Shown: positions 25,547 to 34,101, numbered from the stretch's first letter. The stretch is DNA of 34,306 nt from Actinomycetes bacterium (GCA_021806545.1 JAJZXI010000005.1:6408-40713), one strand, 5' to 3'. The notes: a model not told the origin generated them from the letters alone. Program-made: numbers and translations.

Positions 25547-26693
25547 GCGCGAACTCCTGCACGATTCTAGATGTCACCACGCGAGCTCGGCGATCCAACT
25601 CGATGACCTCATCGATGTCCAAGGGACTGCCCGTCTCGTAACGCTCCATTGCGCTCGACACCGTGGCAAAGATCTGCCTCCAGCCAATCCTACCTTCGAG
25701 GAAGGCGCCGACGGCAACCTCATTGGCCGCATTCATCCAGCATGGGGCACCACCACCAGCCTTGCCAACTGCAAACGCCAATGCGAGTGACGGGAAGCGA
25801 CCGCTGTCGACCTCCTCGAACGTCAGCGTTGCGGCCGTGGGCCATCCCATCGTGCCGTGCGGAACCGGGCTGCGACCAGGATGATAGAGCGCCAGCGAGA
25901 TCGGAAGTCTCATATCGGGCATCGAAAGCTGCGCAAGTGTTGACCCATCGACGAACTCAACCATCGAATGGATCAAAGATTCCGGGTGCACCACAACGGA
26001 GATCTGCTCATAGGGTACGCCGAAGAGATAGTGAGCCTCGATGACCTCGAGACCCTTGTTGAACAGCGTCGAGGAATCCACGCTGATCTTCGGGCCCATC
26101 GACCACGTCGGGTGTGCCAAGGCATCGTCCACCGTCACCAGTTCAAGCTTCGCAGCCTCGGTAGTGCGGAACGGGCCACCCGAGGCGGTGATGACCAGCC
26201 GAGCAAGGCTCGGTGGCACCTCGCGCGACTGTCCCAGCAGTTGGAAGATCGCCGAGTGTTCGGAGTCCACGGGAATCAACTCACCACCCTTGTCCAGGAG
26301 TGCCATCACGACCTCGCCGCCCCCGATCAGGGACTCCTTGTTGGCGAGTGCAAGCCGTAGTCCCGCTCGCAAGGTGCGTTCCGTGATGCGCAGACCAGCA
26401 AACCCCATTACACCGTTGACGACAATATCCGCGAGTGCAACCGAGGCAATCAACTCATCACCCGTGACGACCTCAAGCTCTGGTCCGAGCAGGTCGCGTA
26501 GCTCCTTGGCTGCTACCTCGTCATAAAGCCCCACGACCTGGGGATGAAACTCGAGCGCCTGCGCGACAAGGAGTTCGACGTTGGAGTGTGCTGCGAGCAC
26601 GACGACCTCGAACGACGCAGGATCCTGGCGAACCAGATCGAGCGTTTGGCGCCCGATGGAACCAGTCGAACCCATAACCGCAAGTGACTTCAT
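25539..26693 (-). CDS. dxr: 1-deoxy-D-xylulose-5-phosphate reductoisomerase
   Basis: First committed enzyme of the MEP pathway, rearranging and reducing DXP to MEP with NADPH; target of fosmidomycin. The 384 residues contain the NADPH loop GSTGSIG (8-14), metal ligands Asp143 and Glu145 in VDSEHSAIF, the flexible-loop region ASGGPFR (170-176), and Glu216 in NKGLEVIEA. The ATG at 26693 is preceded by AGGATTAG. cdsA ends 17 bases upstream and rseP begins inside its last codons. Confidence 0.98.
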   Translation of the reverse strand: MKSLAVMGSTGSIGRQTLDLVRQDPASFEVVVLAAHSNVELLVAQALEFHPQVVGLYDEVAAKELRDLLGPELEVVTGDELIASVALADIVVNGVMGFAGLRITERTLRAGLRLALANKESLIGGGEVVMALLDKGGELIPVDSEHSAIFQLLGQSREVPPSLARLVITASGGPFRTTEAAKLELVTVDDALAHPTWSMGPKISVDSSTLFNKGLEVIEAHYLFGVPYEQISVVVHPESLIHSMVEFVDGSTLAQLSMPDMRLPISLALYHPGRSPVPHGTMGWPTAATLTFEEVDSGRFPSLALAFAVGKAGGGAPCWMNAANEVAVGAFLEGRIGWRQIFATVSSAMERYETGSPLDIDEVIELDRRARVVTSRIVQEFAHA

Positions 26694-26710
26694 GCTAATC
26701 CTCTAATGCA

Positions 26711-28462
26711 TCACCTTAAATGCAGGCTCAGAAACAGATAAAAGGCGACTGGCAAGACGATGAGTATGCCATCGATGCGATCCAGCATACCGCCATGGCC
26801 CGGAAGCAGGCGTGAAGAGTCCTTCACGGAAACCGAACGCTTGAGCGCCGACTCCGCAAGGTCACCGATAGGAGCGATGATAGCGGCAGCGACCCCGAGC
26901 GCCAATCCCGCCGTCAAGGTGAAGGGGTGTATCAACGGCACGAAGAGCCCTCCCATCGCAATTGCGCCTAGGCCTCCGATTAGGGCCCCTTCTATAGTTT
27001 TTCCGGGGGAGATCGCGGGCGCAAGCTTGTGCTTACCGAACAACGAACCACCGAAGAAGGCAAAGACATCAGCGCTCGTCGCACATAGGAGCGTTCCAAC
27101 GAGAAGGCCGAGTCCACCCGACCCGAACAGCGAGGACCGCAGCAATAGACCCGCGAAGGCACCAAACAGCCCGACCCACACCACCATGACCATGGTAGTC
27201 GTCACACCCACAACAAAGTTGGCACCCCGATGCTGAACCATGAACCATACCAGCGACACCACGATTGACGCGACCATCACGATCACGATTGCATCCTCAC
27301 CAGCAAGGTAGGCACCCACGACGAGTCCGATGACCGCGAGCAAGCCAACAAAGGCCGCTGGGCGATAGCCACCCTTGCGAAGGAGGTTATACCCCTCAGC
27401 TGCCGCGGTCACCACCGCGATGGTCACCGCCACCAGCGTAGTGGCGACTCCAAGCTTGAGCGCGCCCAGGAAGATCGCCGCTAGCACGATACCAGTGATC
27501 GAGCGTACCGCCTTCGCACGGGCCGCCCCGAGGGGCTGAGCCGGAGTCTCAGCCTCCACACCTGCGAGATGCTCGTCAACGTCTGGGGTCATCGTCTGAT
27601 CCTGATTGGTATGGTCTTGATCCTGATTGCTATGGTGTTCCCTCATCCGGTTAGCGCCACGTGATGTCCGATCACGCGTCACTCGCCGCCTCGAAGACAC
27701 GACCTCATGGCGTGTTCGAGGCTCGAAAACCTCAGGTTCTCGGGCATCTACCCCATCACGAGAGGAGGAAACGCCCGGCGACGCCGCATCCGCAGCGTTA
27801 ACAATCCGATCTCCGCCATTTGGCTCCGCTACCTTGCGCTTCGAAATTGGGTCTTCACCGGTATTCCTGGACCGCGCGGCCTCACCACCCGAGGTCTCTG
27901 GTTGTGCCATCTGCACCTCAGGCTCTCTGGCTCGGTGGGGGCTAGCCCGCCGGTCGGCGTCGTCTAGACGCACACGCTCGACCGGCACGATGAAGTCATC
28001 GACCTCAGCTAATGTGTCGTCACCTGGCAATCCTTGAGCCGAGGAGCCGGGGCTAGTGGAAGCGCTACCAGGTCGTTCGAGTGGCTCACGATCTTCGAGC
28101 GCGTCAAAATTGTCCGGTGACCTCTCATGAATCCGAGGCAAGGGCTCGCCCGCCAACTCTTCGAGAATACGTGGGATCTCACCAGTCGCCGGCTCACGCC
28201 AGCTCGGCAGCTCTACCGTCCGATCCTCCGATCCCATACCACGCCAATCGCCGTTAGCGAATGACTGCGTGATGTCGCTAGCGTCGAACGATATCGTCAC
28301 ATCCTCATCGGCACGAGCGTGGTTGGGCCGGTCGTCGCCCACACCCATCAACGTCACGTCATCATCGCCCTTGTTGTCTTGGGTACTGGCGGGATCGTCG
28401 AACAAAGAACCCCCGGGCTCAGCACTCGGACCCCGACGGTGACGTTCCTCCTCCTCACCCAT
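26711..28462 (-). CDS. cdsA: Phosphatidate cytidylyltransferase with long N-terminal extension
   Basis: Integral membrane enzyme making CDP-diacylglycerol, precursor of all phospholipids here, including the PgsA product. The catalytic part (about 318-583) is a normal CdsA: several transmembrane helices and the complete signature running from SALKRS (538-543) through VKDSSR (546-551) to PGHGGMLDR (554-562). In front lie about 310 hydrophilic residues, rich in Asp, Glu, Arg, Ser and Pro, predicted by eye to be disordered and cytoplasmic. Within it one compact island, LPSWREPATGEIPRI (85-99), does not look low-complexity, and a heptad-like NQDQ repeat sits at 279-289. The ATG at 28462 follows frr by 14 bases with GAGGGG upstream, so the extension is probably translated. 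uppS, usually between frr and cdsA, is absent. Confidence 0.93.
   Translation of the reverse strand: MGEEEERHRRGPSAEPGGSLFDDPASTQDNKGDDDVTLMGVGDDRPNHARADEDVTISFDASDITQSFANGDWRGMGSEDRTVELPSWREPATGEIPRILEELAGEPLPRIHERSPDNFDALEDREPLERPGSASTSPGSSAQGLPGDDTLAEVDDFIVPVERVRLDDADRRASPHRAREPEVQMAQPETSGGEAARSRNTGEDPISKRKVAEPNGGDRIVNAADAASPGVSSSRDGVDAREPEVFEPRTRHEVVSSRRRVTRDRTSRGANRMREHHSNQDQDHTNQDQTMTPDVDEHLAGVEAETPAQPLGAARAKAVRSITGIVLAAIFLGALKLGVATTLVAVTIAVVTAAAEGYNLLRKGGYRPAAFVGLLAVIGLVVGAYLAGEDAIVIVMVASIVVSLVWFMVQHRGANFVVGVTTTMVMVVWVGLFGAFAGLLLRSSLFGSGGLGLLVGTLLCATSADVFAFFGGSLFGKHKLAPAISPGKTIEGALIGGLGAIAMGGLFVPLIHPFTLTAGLALGVAAAIIAPIGDLAESALKRSVSVKDSSRLLPGHGGMLDRIDGILIVLPVAFYLFLSLHLR
27598..27639. 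repeat. 21-base tandem duplication inside cdsA
   Basis: Two adjacent 21-base units (27598-27618 and 27619-27639) agree at 19 of 21 positions and encode the repeated NQDQ unit in the disordered extension of CdsA. The length is a multiple of three, so the frame is kept. Confidence 0.75.
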
Positions 28463-28476
28463 GGTCTTGGCCCCTC

Positions 28477-29049
28477 TCAGACCTCAAGAAGATCGCGCTC
28501 TTTGGTCTCCAACGCCTTATCAAGTTCTGCAATATAGCGCGATGTTAGCTGCTCGAGCTGCTTCTCCAGATCGGCGAGATCATCGGTCGTCAGCGAGCCC
28601 TGCTTCTGCCATGCCTCGAACTGGTGTCGGGCGCTACGACGTATCGCCCGCATCGCCACCTTGCCCTCCTCCGAACGGGAGCGAACCACCTTGATTAACT
28701 CTTTACGTCGCTCCTCGGTTGGAGGCTGCAACGTGATGCGAATCGTTGACCCGTCGTTCGTCGGGTTCGCGCCGAGATCGGAGTTGCGCAACGCAGTCTC
28801 GATCGCACCGAGGCTCGAACGGTCATAGGGGTTGATGACCAACGTCCGCGCATCCGAGACACTCACCCCAGCGATCGTCATGAGCGGGGTCGGCGACCCA
28901 TAATAATCGACCAGAAGGTGCTCAACCAGCGCAGGAGCCGCCCTGCCAGTTCGGATCGCAGCGAACTCCTCTTCGGTATGTTCAAGTGCCTTGGCCATTT
29001 TGATCGTCGTCTCGGCAATCACCGCATCAGTGTCGACCTCTTCAGCCAT
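28477..29049 (-). CDS. frr: Ribosome recycling factor
   Basis: tRNA-mimicking factor that, with EF-G, splits post-termination ribosomes. ATG at 29049 gives 190 residues. Typical blocks are EEFAAIRTGRAAPALVEHL near the N-terminus, SDARTLVINPYDRSS in the middle, and the helix PPTEERRKELIKVVRSRSE. The start shares one base with the pyrH stop (TGATG), a strong coupling signal. A frame from 29082 would add eleven residues inside pyrH and is less likely. pyrH-frr is a nearly universal pair. Confidence 0.97.
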   Translation of the reverse strand: MAEEVDTDAVIAETTIKMAKALEHTEEEFAAIRTGRAAPALVEHLLVDYYGSPTPLMTIAGVSVSDARTLVINPYDRSSLGAIETALRNSDLGANPTNDGSTIRITLQPPTEERRKELIKVVRSRSEEGKVAMRAIRRSARHQFEAWQKQGSLTTDDLADLEKQLEQLTSRYIAELDKALETKERDLLEV

Positions 29050-29780
29050 CAATCCACCACCGTTCCAATTTCGCCTCGCCATGCCTTGGCTATGTTGCCA
29101 GGGCTCGTCACGTCAAAGACAATGACTCGAATGTCATGGTCCTTGCAGAACGTGACCGCCGTCATGTCCATGACATTCAGGTCTCGTGCGATGACATCCA
29201 TATACCCAACATGATCATACTTCGTAGCACTCGGGTCAAGACGCGGGTCCGCGGAATAGATTCCGTTCACCCCCGAATGCGTACCCTTCATCATCGTCTG
29301 CGCACCAATCTCCGCAGCGCGAAGCGCAGCGGCAGTATCGGTGGTGAAGAACGGGTTCCCGGTTCCTGCTGCGAAGATAACGATTCGACCCTTCTCCAGG
29401 TGTCGGATAGCGCGACGACGAATATAGGGCTCTGCGAGCTCGGCCATGTTGATCGCACTCTGCAGACGCACTGGCTGTCCGAGGCCTTCGATCGCACTCT
29501 GCAGAGCCAACGCATTCATCACCGTTGCCAGCATTCCGATGTTGTCCGATGTCGGAGCGTCAATCCCCATGTCAATGCCATAGGTTCCACGCCAGATGTT
29601 TCCACCGCCGACCACGAGCGCAACCTCGACATCAAGCTCCGCGCGAAGCCCGACAAGTTCGCGAGCCAGCTGCCCCAGCACTGCGGCATCAAGGGGACCC
29701 TTGGACGCATCCCCCAGAGCCTCACCTGAGATCTTGAGGAGAATCCGACACCGGTCGCTGGCTACCTGCGTCGAAGACAT
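29049..29780 (-). CDS. pyrH: UMP kinase
   Basis: Hexameric amino-acid-kinase-fold enzyme phosphorylating UMP to UDP, the entry to UTP and CTP. From ATG 29780 (243 residues): KISGE (16-20), GGGNIWRG (58-65), the UMP site around TSDNIGMLATVMNALAL (77-93), and the GTGNPFFTTDTAA block that contacts nucleotide. Start choice follows tsf by four bases, with GAG upstream. An upstream alternative at 29816 would overlap tsf. CTP made from this product is the co-substrate of CdsA encoded two genes on. Confidence 0.97.
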   Translation of the reverse strand: MSSTQVASDRCRILLKISGEALGDASKGPLDAAVLGQLARELVGLRAELDVEVALVVGGGNIWRGTYGIDMGIDAPTSDNIGMLATVMNALALQSAIEGLGQPVRLQSAINMAELAEPYIRRRAIRHLEKGRIVIFAAGTGNPFFTTDTAAALRAAEIGAQTMMKGTHSGVNGIYSADPRLDPSATKYDHVGYMDVIARDLNVMDMTAVTFCKDHDIRVIVFDVTSPGNIAKAWRGEIGTVVD

Positions 29781-29784
29781 CGAA

Positions 29785-30582
29785 CTACTCGCCAACGACC
29801 AGCTGCGCGAACGCAATCAGCGTAGCCTGTCCGAGCACCTCTCGAATTCGATGTTTCTCGTCCTTGACAAACGGCTGCTCCAAGAGACAGATCGACTTGA
29901 AGAAGCCATCGAGACGTCCAGCGACGATCTTCTCCAACGCCGCCTCTGGCTTGCCCTCGTTGCGGGTCATCGTCTCGAGCGTCTCGCGCTCTTTGGCGAC
30001 GACCGAACTCGGAACATCTTCGATGGCGAGGTAGCTTGGACGCGCGAAAGCGATGTGTAGCGCTAGGTCATGCGCGAGTTCATCAGAGCCGTTCTTCAAC
30101 TGAACGAGGACTCCATTCACACCCCGATCGGCTTGAACATGAAGATAGCCCGACACCTCTTCGCCATCAGCCGCCTCGAGTCGGATCACGCGGCCGAGTG
30201 AGATATTCTCCTTCAACGTGATGGTGAGCGAGGCGATCATCTCCTGAAACTCATCGGCCGCAGAGGTTCCACGCTCGGCTACCGCTGCTGCAATCTCATT
30301 TACCGTGTTGACGAAGTCGGTCGACTTGGCCACAAAGTCCGTCTCACACTTGAGCTCGACCAGTGCACCAACTCGGTTGTCAACCATGGAGAGTGCGATC
30401 GCACCCTCGCTGCTTTCACGGTCAGCCCGCTTGGCAGCCGACACCACCCCTCGCTCACGAAGGAGCTGAGCTGCCCGTTCAGCATCTCCACCCGTCTCCT
30501 CGAGGGTCTTCTTCGCATCGAGGATACCGGCACCGGTGAGCTTGCGCAGCGCCTGTACGTCCGCAGCTTTGATCTCAGCCAC
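29785..30582 (-). CDS. tsf: Elongation factor Ts
   Basis: Nucleotide exchange factor for EF-Tu. The N-terminal UBA-like module (KLTGAGILDAKKTLEETGGD, 14-33) and the core TDFVA motif (81-85) that enters EF-Tu are clear. The 265 residues fall between the short (about 200) and long (about 283) versions; both core subdomains seem present. ATG is preceded by a GGAAGG site in the 38-base gap after rpsB. rpsB-tsf is the usual pairing. Confidence 0.97.
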   Translation of the reverse strand: MAEIKAADVQALRKLTGAGILDAKKTLEETGGDAERAAQLLRERGVVSAAKRADRESSEGAIALSMVDNRVGALVELKCETDFVAKSTDFVNTVNEIAAAVAERGTSAADEFQEMIASLTITLKENISLGRVIRLEAADGEEVSGYLHVQADRGVNGVLVQLKNGSDELAHDLALHIAFARPSYLAIEDVPSSVVAKERETLETMTRNEGKPEAALEKIVAGRLDGFFKSICLLEQPFVKDEKHRIREVLGQATLIAFAQLVVGE

Positions 30583-30620
30583 TGTCTGGCCTTCCTTTCC
30601 TTGTCTCGTGTGAATAGTTG

Positions 30621-31376
30621 CTACGAAAGCGCAGCGGTAGTGACCGGGGCAACCGGGGCAACCGGGGCCGGCTCAGCCGCGCTGCTCTTTGACTTGCCCT
30701 CGATGATCGCGGTAGCGATCAAGCGAGTAAAGAGTTCACATGACCTGATAGCGTCATCGTTGCCAGGCATAATGTGATCGACGAGCTCCGGATCACAATT
30801 GGTGTCCACCACTGCGATCACCGGAATGCCAAGGCGCGCCGCCTCAGTCAGAGCAAGGTGTTCCTTAACGGTGTCGATTACAAAAATCGCTTCGGGAAGT
30901 CGAGTCATATTGCGGACGCCGCCGAGGTTGAGGTCGAGCTTCGTAAGCTCTCGCTGCAGGAGGAGCGCCTCCTTCTTCGGCATTGCTTCGAAGTCGCCCT
31001 GCGCTTTCATCTGCTCGTACTCTTGGAGTTTTCGCACCCTGGAGGCGATAGTAGGAAAGTTGGTCAACATTCCACCAAGCCAACGATGACTCACGTAGGG
31101 CATACCCGCCATCTTGGCGTACTGTGCGATGGCATCCTGTGCCTGCTTCTTGGTCCCCACGAACAGTACGCTGCCACCACGAGCCGACAGCGAACGCACG
31201 AACCGATACGACTCGTCGATCCCTTGTAAGGTCTGGCGTAGATCCAGCAGGTAAATCCCATTGCGCTTCTCGAAAATGAACGGCTTCATCTTCGGATTCC
31301 AACGCTTGGCCTGGTGGCCAAAATGAACCCCAGCCTCAAGAAGCTGGGACATGGTAACGAGCGGTTTATCAGGCAT
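30621..31376 (-). CDS. rpsB: 30S ribosomal protein S2
   Basis: Small-subunit protein at the head-body hinge, needed for S1 or mRNA docking in many bacteria. ATG at 31376 has GGGAGG immediately upstream and starts the conserved [19 protein letters not shown] block (12-30). IYLLDLRQT and the [19 protein letters not shown] blocks follow. The 251 residues end in an Ala/Pro/Val tail encoded by a nine-base repeat. A frame starting at 31454 would add 26 residues without support. The 170-base gap upstream has a palindrome and may contain the promoter for the long rpsB-proS operon. Confidence 0.98.
   Translation of the reverse strand: MPDKPLVTMSQLLEAGVHFGHQAKRWNPKMKPFIFEKRNGIYLLDLRQTLQGIDESYRFVRSLSARGGSVLFVGTKKQAQDAIAQYAKMAGMPYVSHRWLGGMLTNFPTIASRVRKLQEYEQMKAQGDFEAMPKKEALLLQRELTKLDLNLGGVRNMTRLPEAIFVIDTVKEHLALTEAARLGIPVIAVVDTNCDPELVDHIMPGNDDAIRSCELFTRLIATAIIEGKSKSSAAEPAPVAPVAPVTTAALS
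30643..30669. repeat. Three 9-base repeats at the end of rpsB
   Basis: ACCGGGGCA, ACCGGGGCA and ACCGGGGCC run in tandem (30643-30669), encoding the repeated Pro-Val-Ala tail of S2. Slippage would change tail length without breaking the frame. Confidence 0.8.
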
Positions 31377-31442
31377 GATCCTCCCATCGGTTGTACTGAG
31401 GAGCGCTCTCGCGACAAACGTCGACCGTGGGTCGAACACTCC

Positions 31443-31465
31443 CGTATATTGCACTCAAATTTGAG
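31443..31465 (-). promoter_or_regulatory. Palindrome and possible -10 in front of rpsB
   Basis: CTCAAATTTGAG (31454-31465) is a perfect 12-base palindrome, and on the minus strand TATACG (31448-31443) follows five bases later. If TATACG is a -10, the palindrome would occupy the -35 spacer and could be an operator. No good -35 hexamer was seen. The remainder of the 31377-31546 gap shows no gene or clear terminator. Confidence 0.3.
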
Positions 31466-31546
31466 CCTTGGCTAGCCTAGTCGTCCCAGAGATCGGCGCC
31501 GCCGCCACGCACCCTACTGGGCATGAGCCGTATGTCTACCTGCGAG

Positions 31547-32308
31547 TCAGCCGACGTCACCGAGCTTACCACGCAGCTGTAACACCGCCTTGGAGTGAAT
31601 CTGACACACGCGACTCTCAGTGACACCCAGAATGTCACCAATCTCGGCCAAGGTGAAGCCCTCGTAGTAGTACAGCGTTAGGACCATCTTCTCCCGGTCG
31701 CCGAGCCGGTTGATGGCATCGACGAGCATCCGGCGAGTCTCCTCCTGTTCGAAGGAGCCATTGGCACTCTCTTTGCGGTCAGCGATGGTATCACCGAGCG
31801 TCATTCCCTCTCCGCGTTCGCCACCAAGAACCACCTCATCCAATGCGGCAATTCCGAGAAAGGATATCTTCGAAAAGATCGTCTGGAGCTCGCCATCGTC
31901 GATACCGAGTTCCCCGGCAACCTCCTGATCGGTAGGGCTTCGATGCAGCTTGCCCTCGAGTTTGGAGTACGCCTGCTCGACCGCCTTCGCCTTCGCCCGC
32001 ACGGATCGAGGAACCCAATCGATCGCCCGCAGCTCATCGATGATCGCCCCCTTGATACGGGTAATGGCGTAGGTCTCGAACTTGATGTTACGCTCGAGGT
32101 CGAACTTCTCAATGGCGTCGATCAATCCGAACGTACCATAGCTCGCGAGATCACCTTGGTCGACAGAGTTGGGGAGGCCAATGGCGACCCTCGAAGCTAC
32201 AAAGCGCACCAATGGCGAGTAGGCAACGAGCAACCGATCACGCAGCCCTTGATCACCTGTCTCCTTGTACGTACGCCAGAGCTTGTCTAAGTCGGCATCA
32301 CCTTGCAT
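31547..32308 (-). CDS. whiG: FliA/WhiG-family RNA polymerase sigma factor
   Basis: Group 3 sigma-70 factor, the type that drives flagellar genes in motile bacteria and sporulation genes in Streptomyces (WhiG). Regions 2 to 4 are present in 253 residues: YSPLVRFVASR (30-40), DLASYGTFGLIDAIEKFD (53-70), the -10-recognition helix with RIKGAIIDELR (84-94), WVPRSVR, and the region 4.2 helix-turn-helix FTLAEIGDILGVTESRVCQI (218-237). ATG is eight bases after xerC. A whiG-like gene next to rpsB is characteristic of actinobacteria. Which regulon it controls here cannot be told from this window. No anti-sigma factor is adjacent. Confidence 0.92.
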   Translation of the reverse strand: MQGDADLDKLWRTYKETGDQGLRDRLLVAYSPLVRFVASRVAIGLPNSVDQGDLASYGTFGLIDAIEKFDLERNIKFETYAITRIKGAIIDELRAIDWVPRSVRAKAKAVEQAYSKLEGKLHRSPTDQEVAGELGIDDGELQTIFSKISFLGIAALDEVVLGGERGEGMTLGDTIADRKESANGSFEQEETRRMLVDAINRLGDREKMVLTLYYYEGFTLAEIGDILGVTESRVCQIHSKAVLQLRGKLGDVG

Positions 32309-32316
32309 CGCAGCCC

Positions 32317-33186
32317 CTACTGACCCCGTGGGTGCAACTCCCGATAGACCTGCGCCAACCGCTCGTGACTCACATGGGTATAAATCTCCGTCGTTGACAG
32401 TCTAGCGTGCCCGAGGAGCTCCTGAAGGCTCCTCAGATCAGCACCGTTCTCGAGCAGGTGCGTCGCGTAGCTGTGTCGGAGCAGGTGCGGATGAGATCCC
32501 GGAAAGTAGACATTGACGATGCGATAGACCGCTCGAGTGCCCAATCTTGTGCCACGCACGCCAAGAAACAAAGCCTCGTTCGTGTCGGAGCGGGTCCGTA
32601 AGTACTGGCGTAATGCCACAAGACAGCGCTCAGCAACGGGAACGACCCGTGGCTTATCTCCCTTGCCATGCCGCACGAGAACACGCTGGCCCGTGAAGTC
32701 GATATCACCAACGTCGAGTTGTACCAACTCCCCGACCCTCAGTCCGGTGTCGTAGAGCGTCTCGAGTACCGCATAGTGGAGCCGGCTCGCGTTGGGATCG
32801 TTGGCAAGTCGCTCGAGCGTGTCGACGACCTGCGCAACATCAAGGGTGCGTGGTAGCCGCCGGGGTGCCGCTGCCGGTTGAGTCAATGCGAGTCGCAGGT
32901 ACGAGAGCTGAAGGTCCTCACGGAACCGAAGATAGGACGAGAGGGCCGCGAGATCGGTTCGTATGGTCGAGCGAGCAGCTCCGCCAGCTTGCCGTATGGA
33001 GAGCAAGCGTCGCACGAGCTGAATATCGAACTGTGCGGGATCATGGACCCCAAGTCCAGCCGCCTCTCGAATGAACCAGTCCAGACTCGTCCGATATCGG
33101 TGGATCGTTGTTGGCGCCAAGTGGGAAATCGACGTCGAGTACTCCTCCAAACGCCAGGCCTCAGTTGTCCCCACGATGTTCACCAT
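32317..33186 (-). CDS. xerC: Tyrosine recombinase XerC
   Basis: Site-specific recombinase that resolves chromosome dimers at dif with XerD, under FtsK control. In 289 residues there is an N-terminal SAM-like DNA-binding domain (about 1-95) and the catalytic domain with Arg150 (TGLRVGEL), Lys175 (HGKGDK), His234 and Arg237 (HPHLLRHS), His260 (LLGHARL) and nucleophile Tyr269. All catalytic residues are present. A chromosomal housekeeping role is inferred from position next to the sigma factor gene and rpsB, and from FtsK being encoded nearby; a phage integrase is less likely. The ATG lacks a strong Shine-Dalgarno. The upstream side is divergent from the lipoprotein gene. Confidence 0.93.
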   Translation of the reverse strand: MVNIVGTTEAWRLEEYSTSISHLAPTTIHRYRTSLDWFIREAAGLGVHDPAQFDIQLVRRLLSIRQAGGAARSTIRTDLAALSSYLRFREDLQLSYLRLALTQPAAAPRRLPRTLDVAQVVDTLERLANDPNASRLHYAVLETLYDTGLRVGELVQLDVGDIDFTGQRVLVRHGKGDKPRVVPVAERCLVALRQYLRTRSDTNEALFLGVRGTRLGTRAVYRIVNVYFPGSHPHLLRHSYATHLLENGADLRSLQELLGHARLSTTEIYTHVSHERLAQVYRELHPRGQ

Positions 33187-33304
33187 ACCAGCAACGCACC
33201 AACCCTGGGGCGCTAGCCGCTAAACCAAGTCCACCCTGGCCAGCGGCCGGTAAGCATCGATAGACCGTTCCAGGTGCAAGTGGATCGGCTCGCAGGCCGG
33301 TCAA

Positions 33305-33321
33305 CCTTGCAACGCGCAAGG
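33305..33321. repeat. Inverted repeat upstream of the lipoprotein gene
   Basis: CCTTGC (33305-33310) and GCAAGG (33316-33321) flank a five-base centre, just upstream of the presumed -10 of the lipoprotein gene. It could be a regulator site. The rest of the divergent gap 33187-33345 shows no gene. Confidence 0.35.
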
Positions 33322-33332
33322 CACGGACAGGT

Positions 33333-33338
33333 TAGCCT
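33333..33338 (+). promoter_or_regulatory. Candidate leaderless promoter -10 for the lipoprotein gene
   Basis: TAGCCT (TANNNT-type -10) ends seven bases before the GTG at 33346, so transcription would begin at or next to the start codon. No Shine-Dalgarno is needed in that case, and none with good spacing is seen. A -35 is not evident. Confidence 0.35.
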
Positions 33339-33345
33339 GGGTCTT

Positions 33346-34095
33346 GTGTTTCCACGACGAATCTCGGCCTTGCTCGCAGGATCTGCCGTCCTCCTTGCGA
33401 GTTGCGGATCCGCCAACGCTCAGCCGGTGCCTGCCAGGTCGGCCGGGGGGCTCAAACCCACCCCGACTACCACGGCGGATCGCAAAGCCGCACACGAGTT
33501 CTACGAAGTCAACTGGTCAAACGTGCGCTATCCGAGCCTTTTACCCCACTGCCACGTTACTTCTGGCACCAAGGTAGTGGAGCACGGCACGGTTGTGGGT
33601 TATGTACTCACCGCTGCCAGACCGATAGCGCTCGTAACCGCCACTTGCGGCATCAACCGATCTGCTCTTCCCAATGGACTGTGGGCCTTCGCTCCGCCCG
33701 CCAGCTCCACGAACCCCCACCCGATCCTCCTTGACACCCTGGTCAGGCTCCCTCCCAGTCCCTTGCAACACGACTCCCCAACTAGCGTTCTCTATTTCAC
33801 TAACCTACTTGCCGGCGACCAACAAGCCCGAGCGATCCCCAGCCCACCGGGCACCACCACACACGCTGCCGACCGAGCCCAAGGACCGATCCTTTCGATC
33901 ATCGACTGCTACACACAGGGCCCGCAATTCGTTCACGGGTCGTCCTTCACGGTCGTTGGATTGACCGGCGTCGACTACGCCGTTCCCGATCAACCGCCAG
34001 CCGCAATGGAGTCACTCGAGTTCGCCTATCGCAACGGGACATTCCGTCTCAAGAAGCGTCTACTTACCGCAGTCGCCCGCTATAGCTGTCCATGA
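33346..34095 (+). CDS. Putative lipoprotein of unknown function, 3' end inside an IS end
   Basis: I do not recognise this protein. From GTG 33346 it has 249 residues and begins as a lipoprotein signal: basic start (FPRR), hydrophobic stretch (ISALLAGSAVLLA) and a lipobox ending at Cys20 (LLASC). It should be exported and lipid-anchored on the outer face of the membrane. A Pro/Thr-rich linker follows, and four more cysteines (residues 69, 101, 188, 248) could form two disulfides. No catalytic motif is seen. It is the only plus-strand gene, divergent from xerC. An in-frame ATG at 33274 would add 24 polar residues that spoil the signal peptide. The stop TGA (34093-34095) is part of the IS-like sequence TGACATCCTCCCC, so the native C-terminus may have been cut or replaced. 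Confidence 0.75.
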   Translation: MFPRRISALLAGSAVLLASCGSANAQPVPARSAGGLKPTPTTTADRKAAHEFYEVNWSNVRYPSLLPHCHVTSGTKVVEHGTVVGYVLTAARPIALVTATCGINRSALPNGLWAFAPPASSTNPHPILLDTLVRLPPSPLQHDSPTSVLYFTNLLAGDQQARAIPSPPGTTTHAADRAQGPILSIIDCYTQGPQFVHGSSFTVVGLTGVDYAVPDQPPAAMESLEFAYRNGTFRLKKRLLTAVARYSCP

Positions 34096-34101
34096 CATCC
34101 T

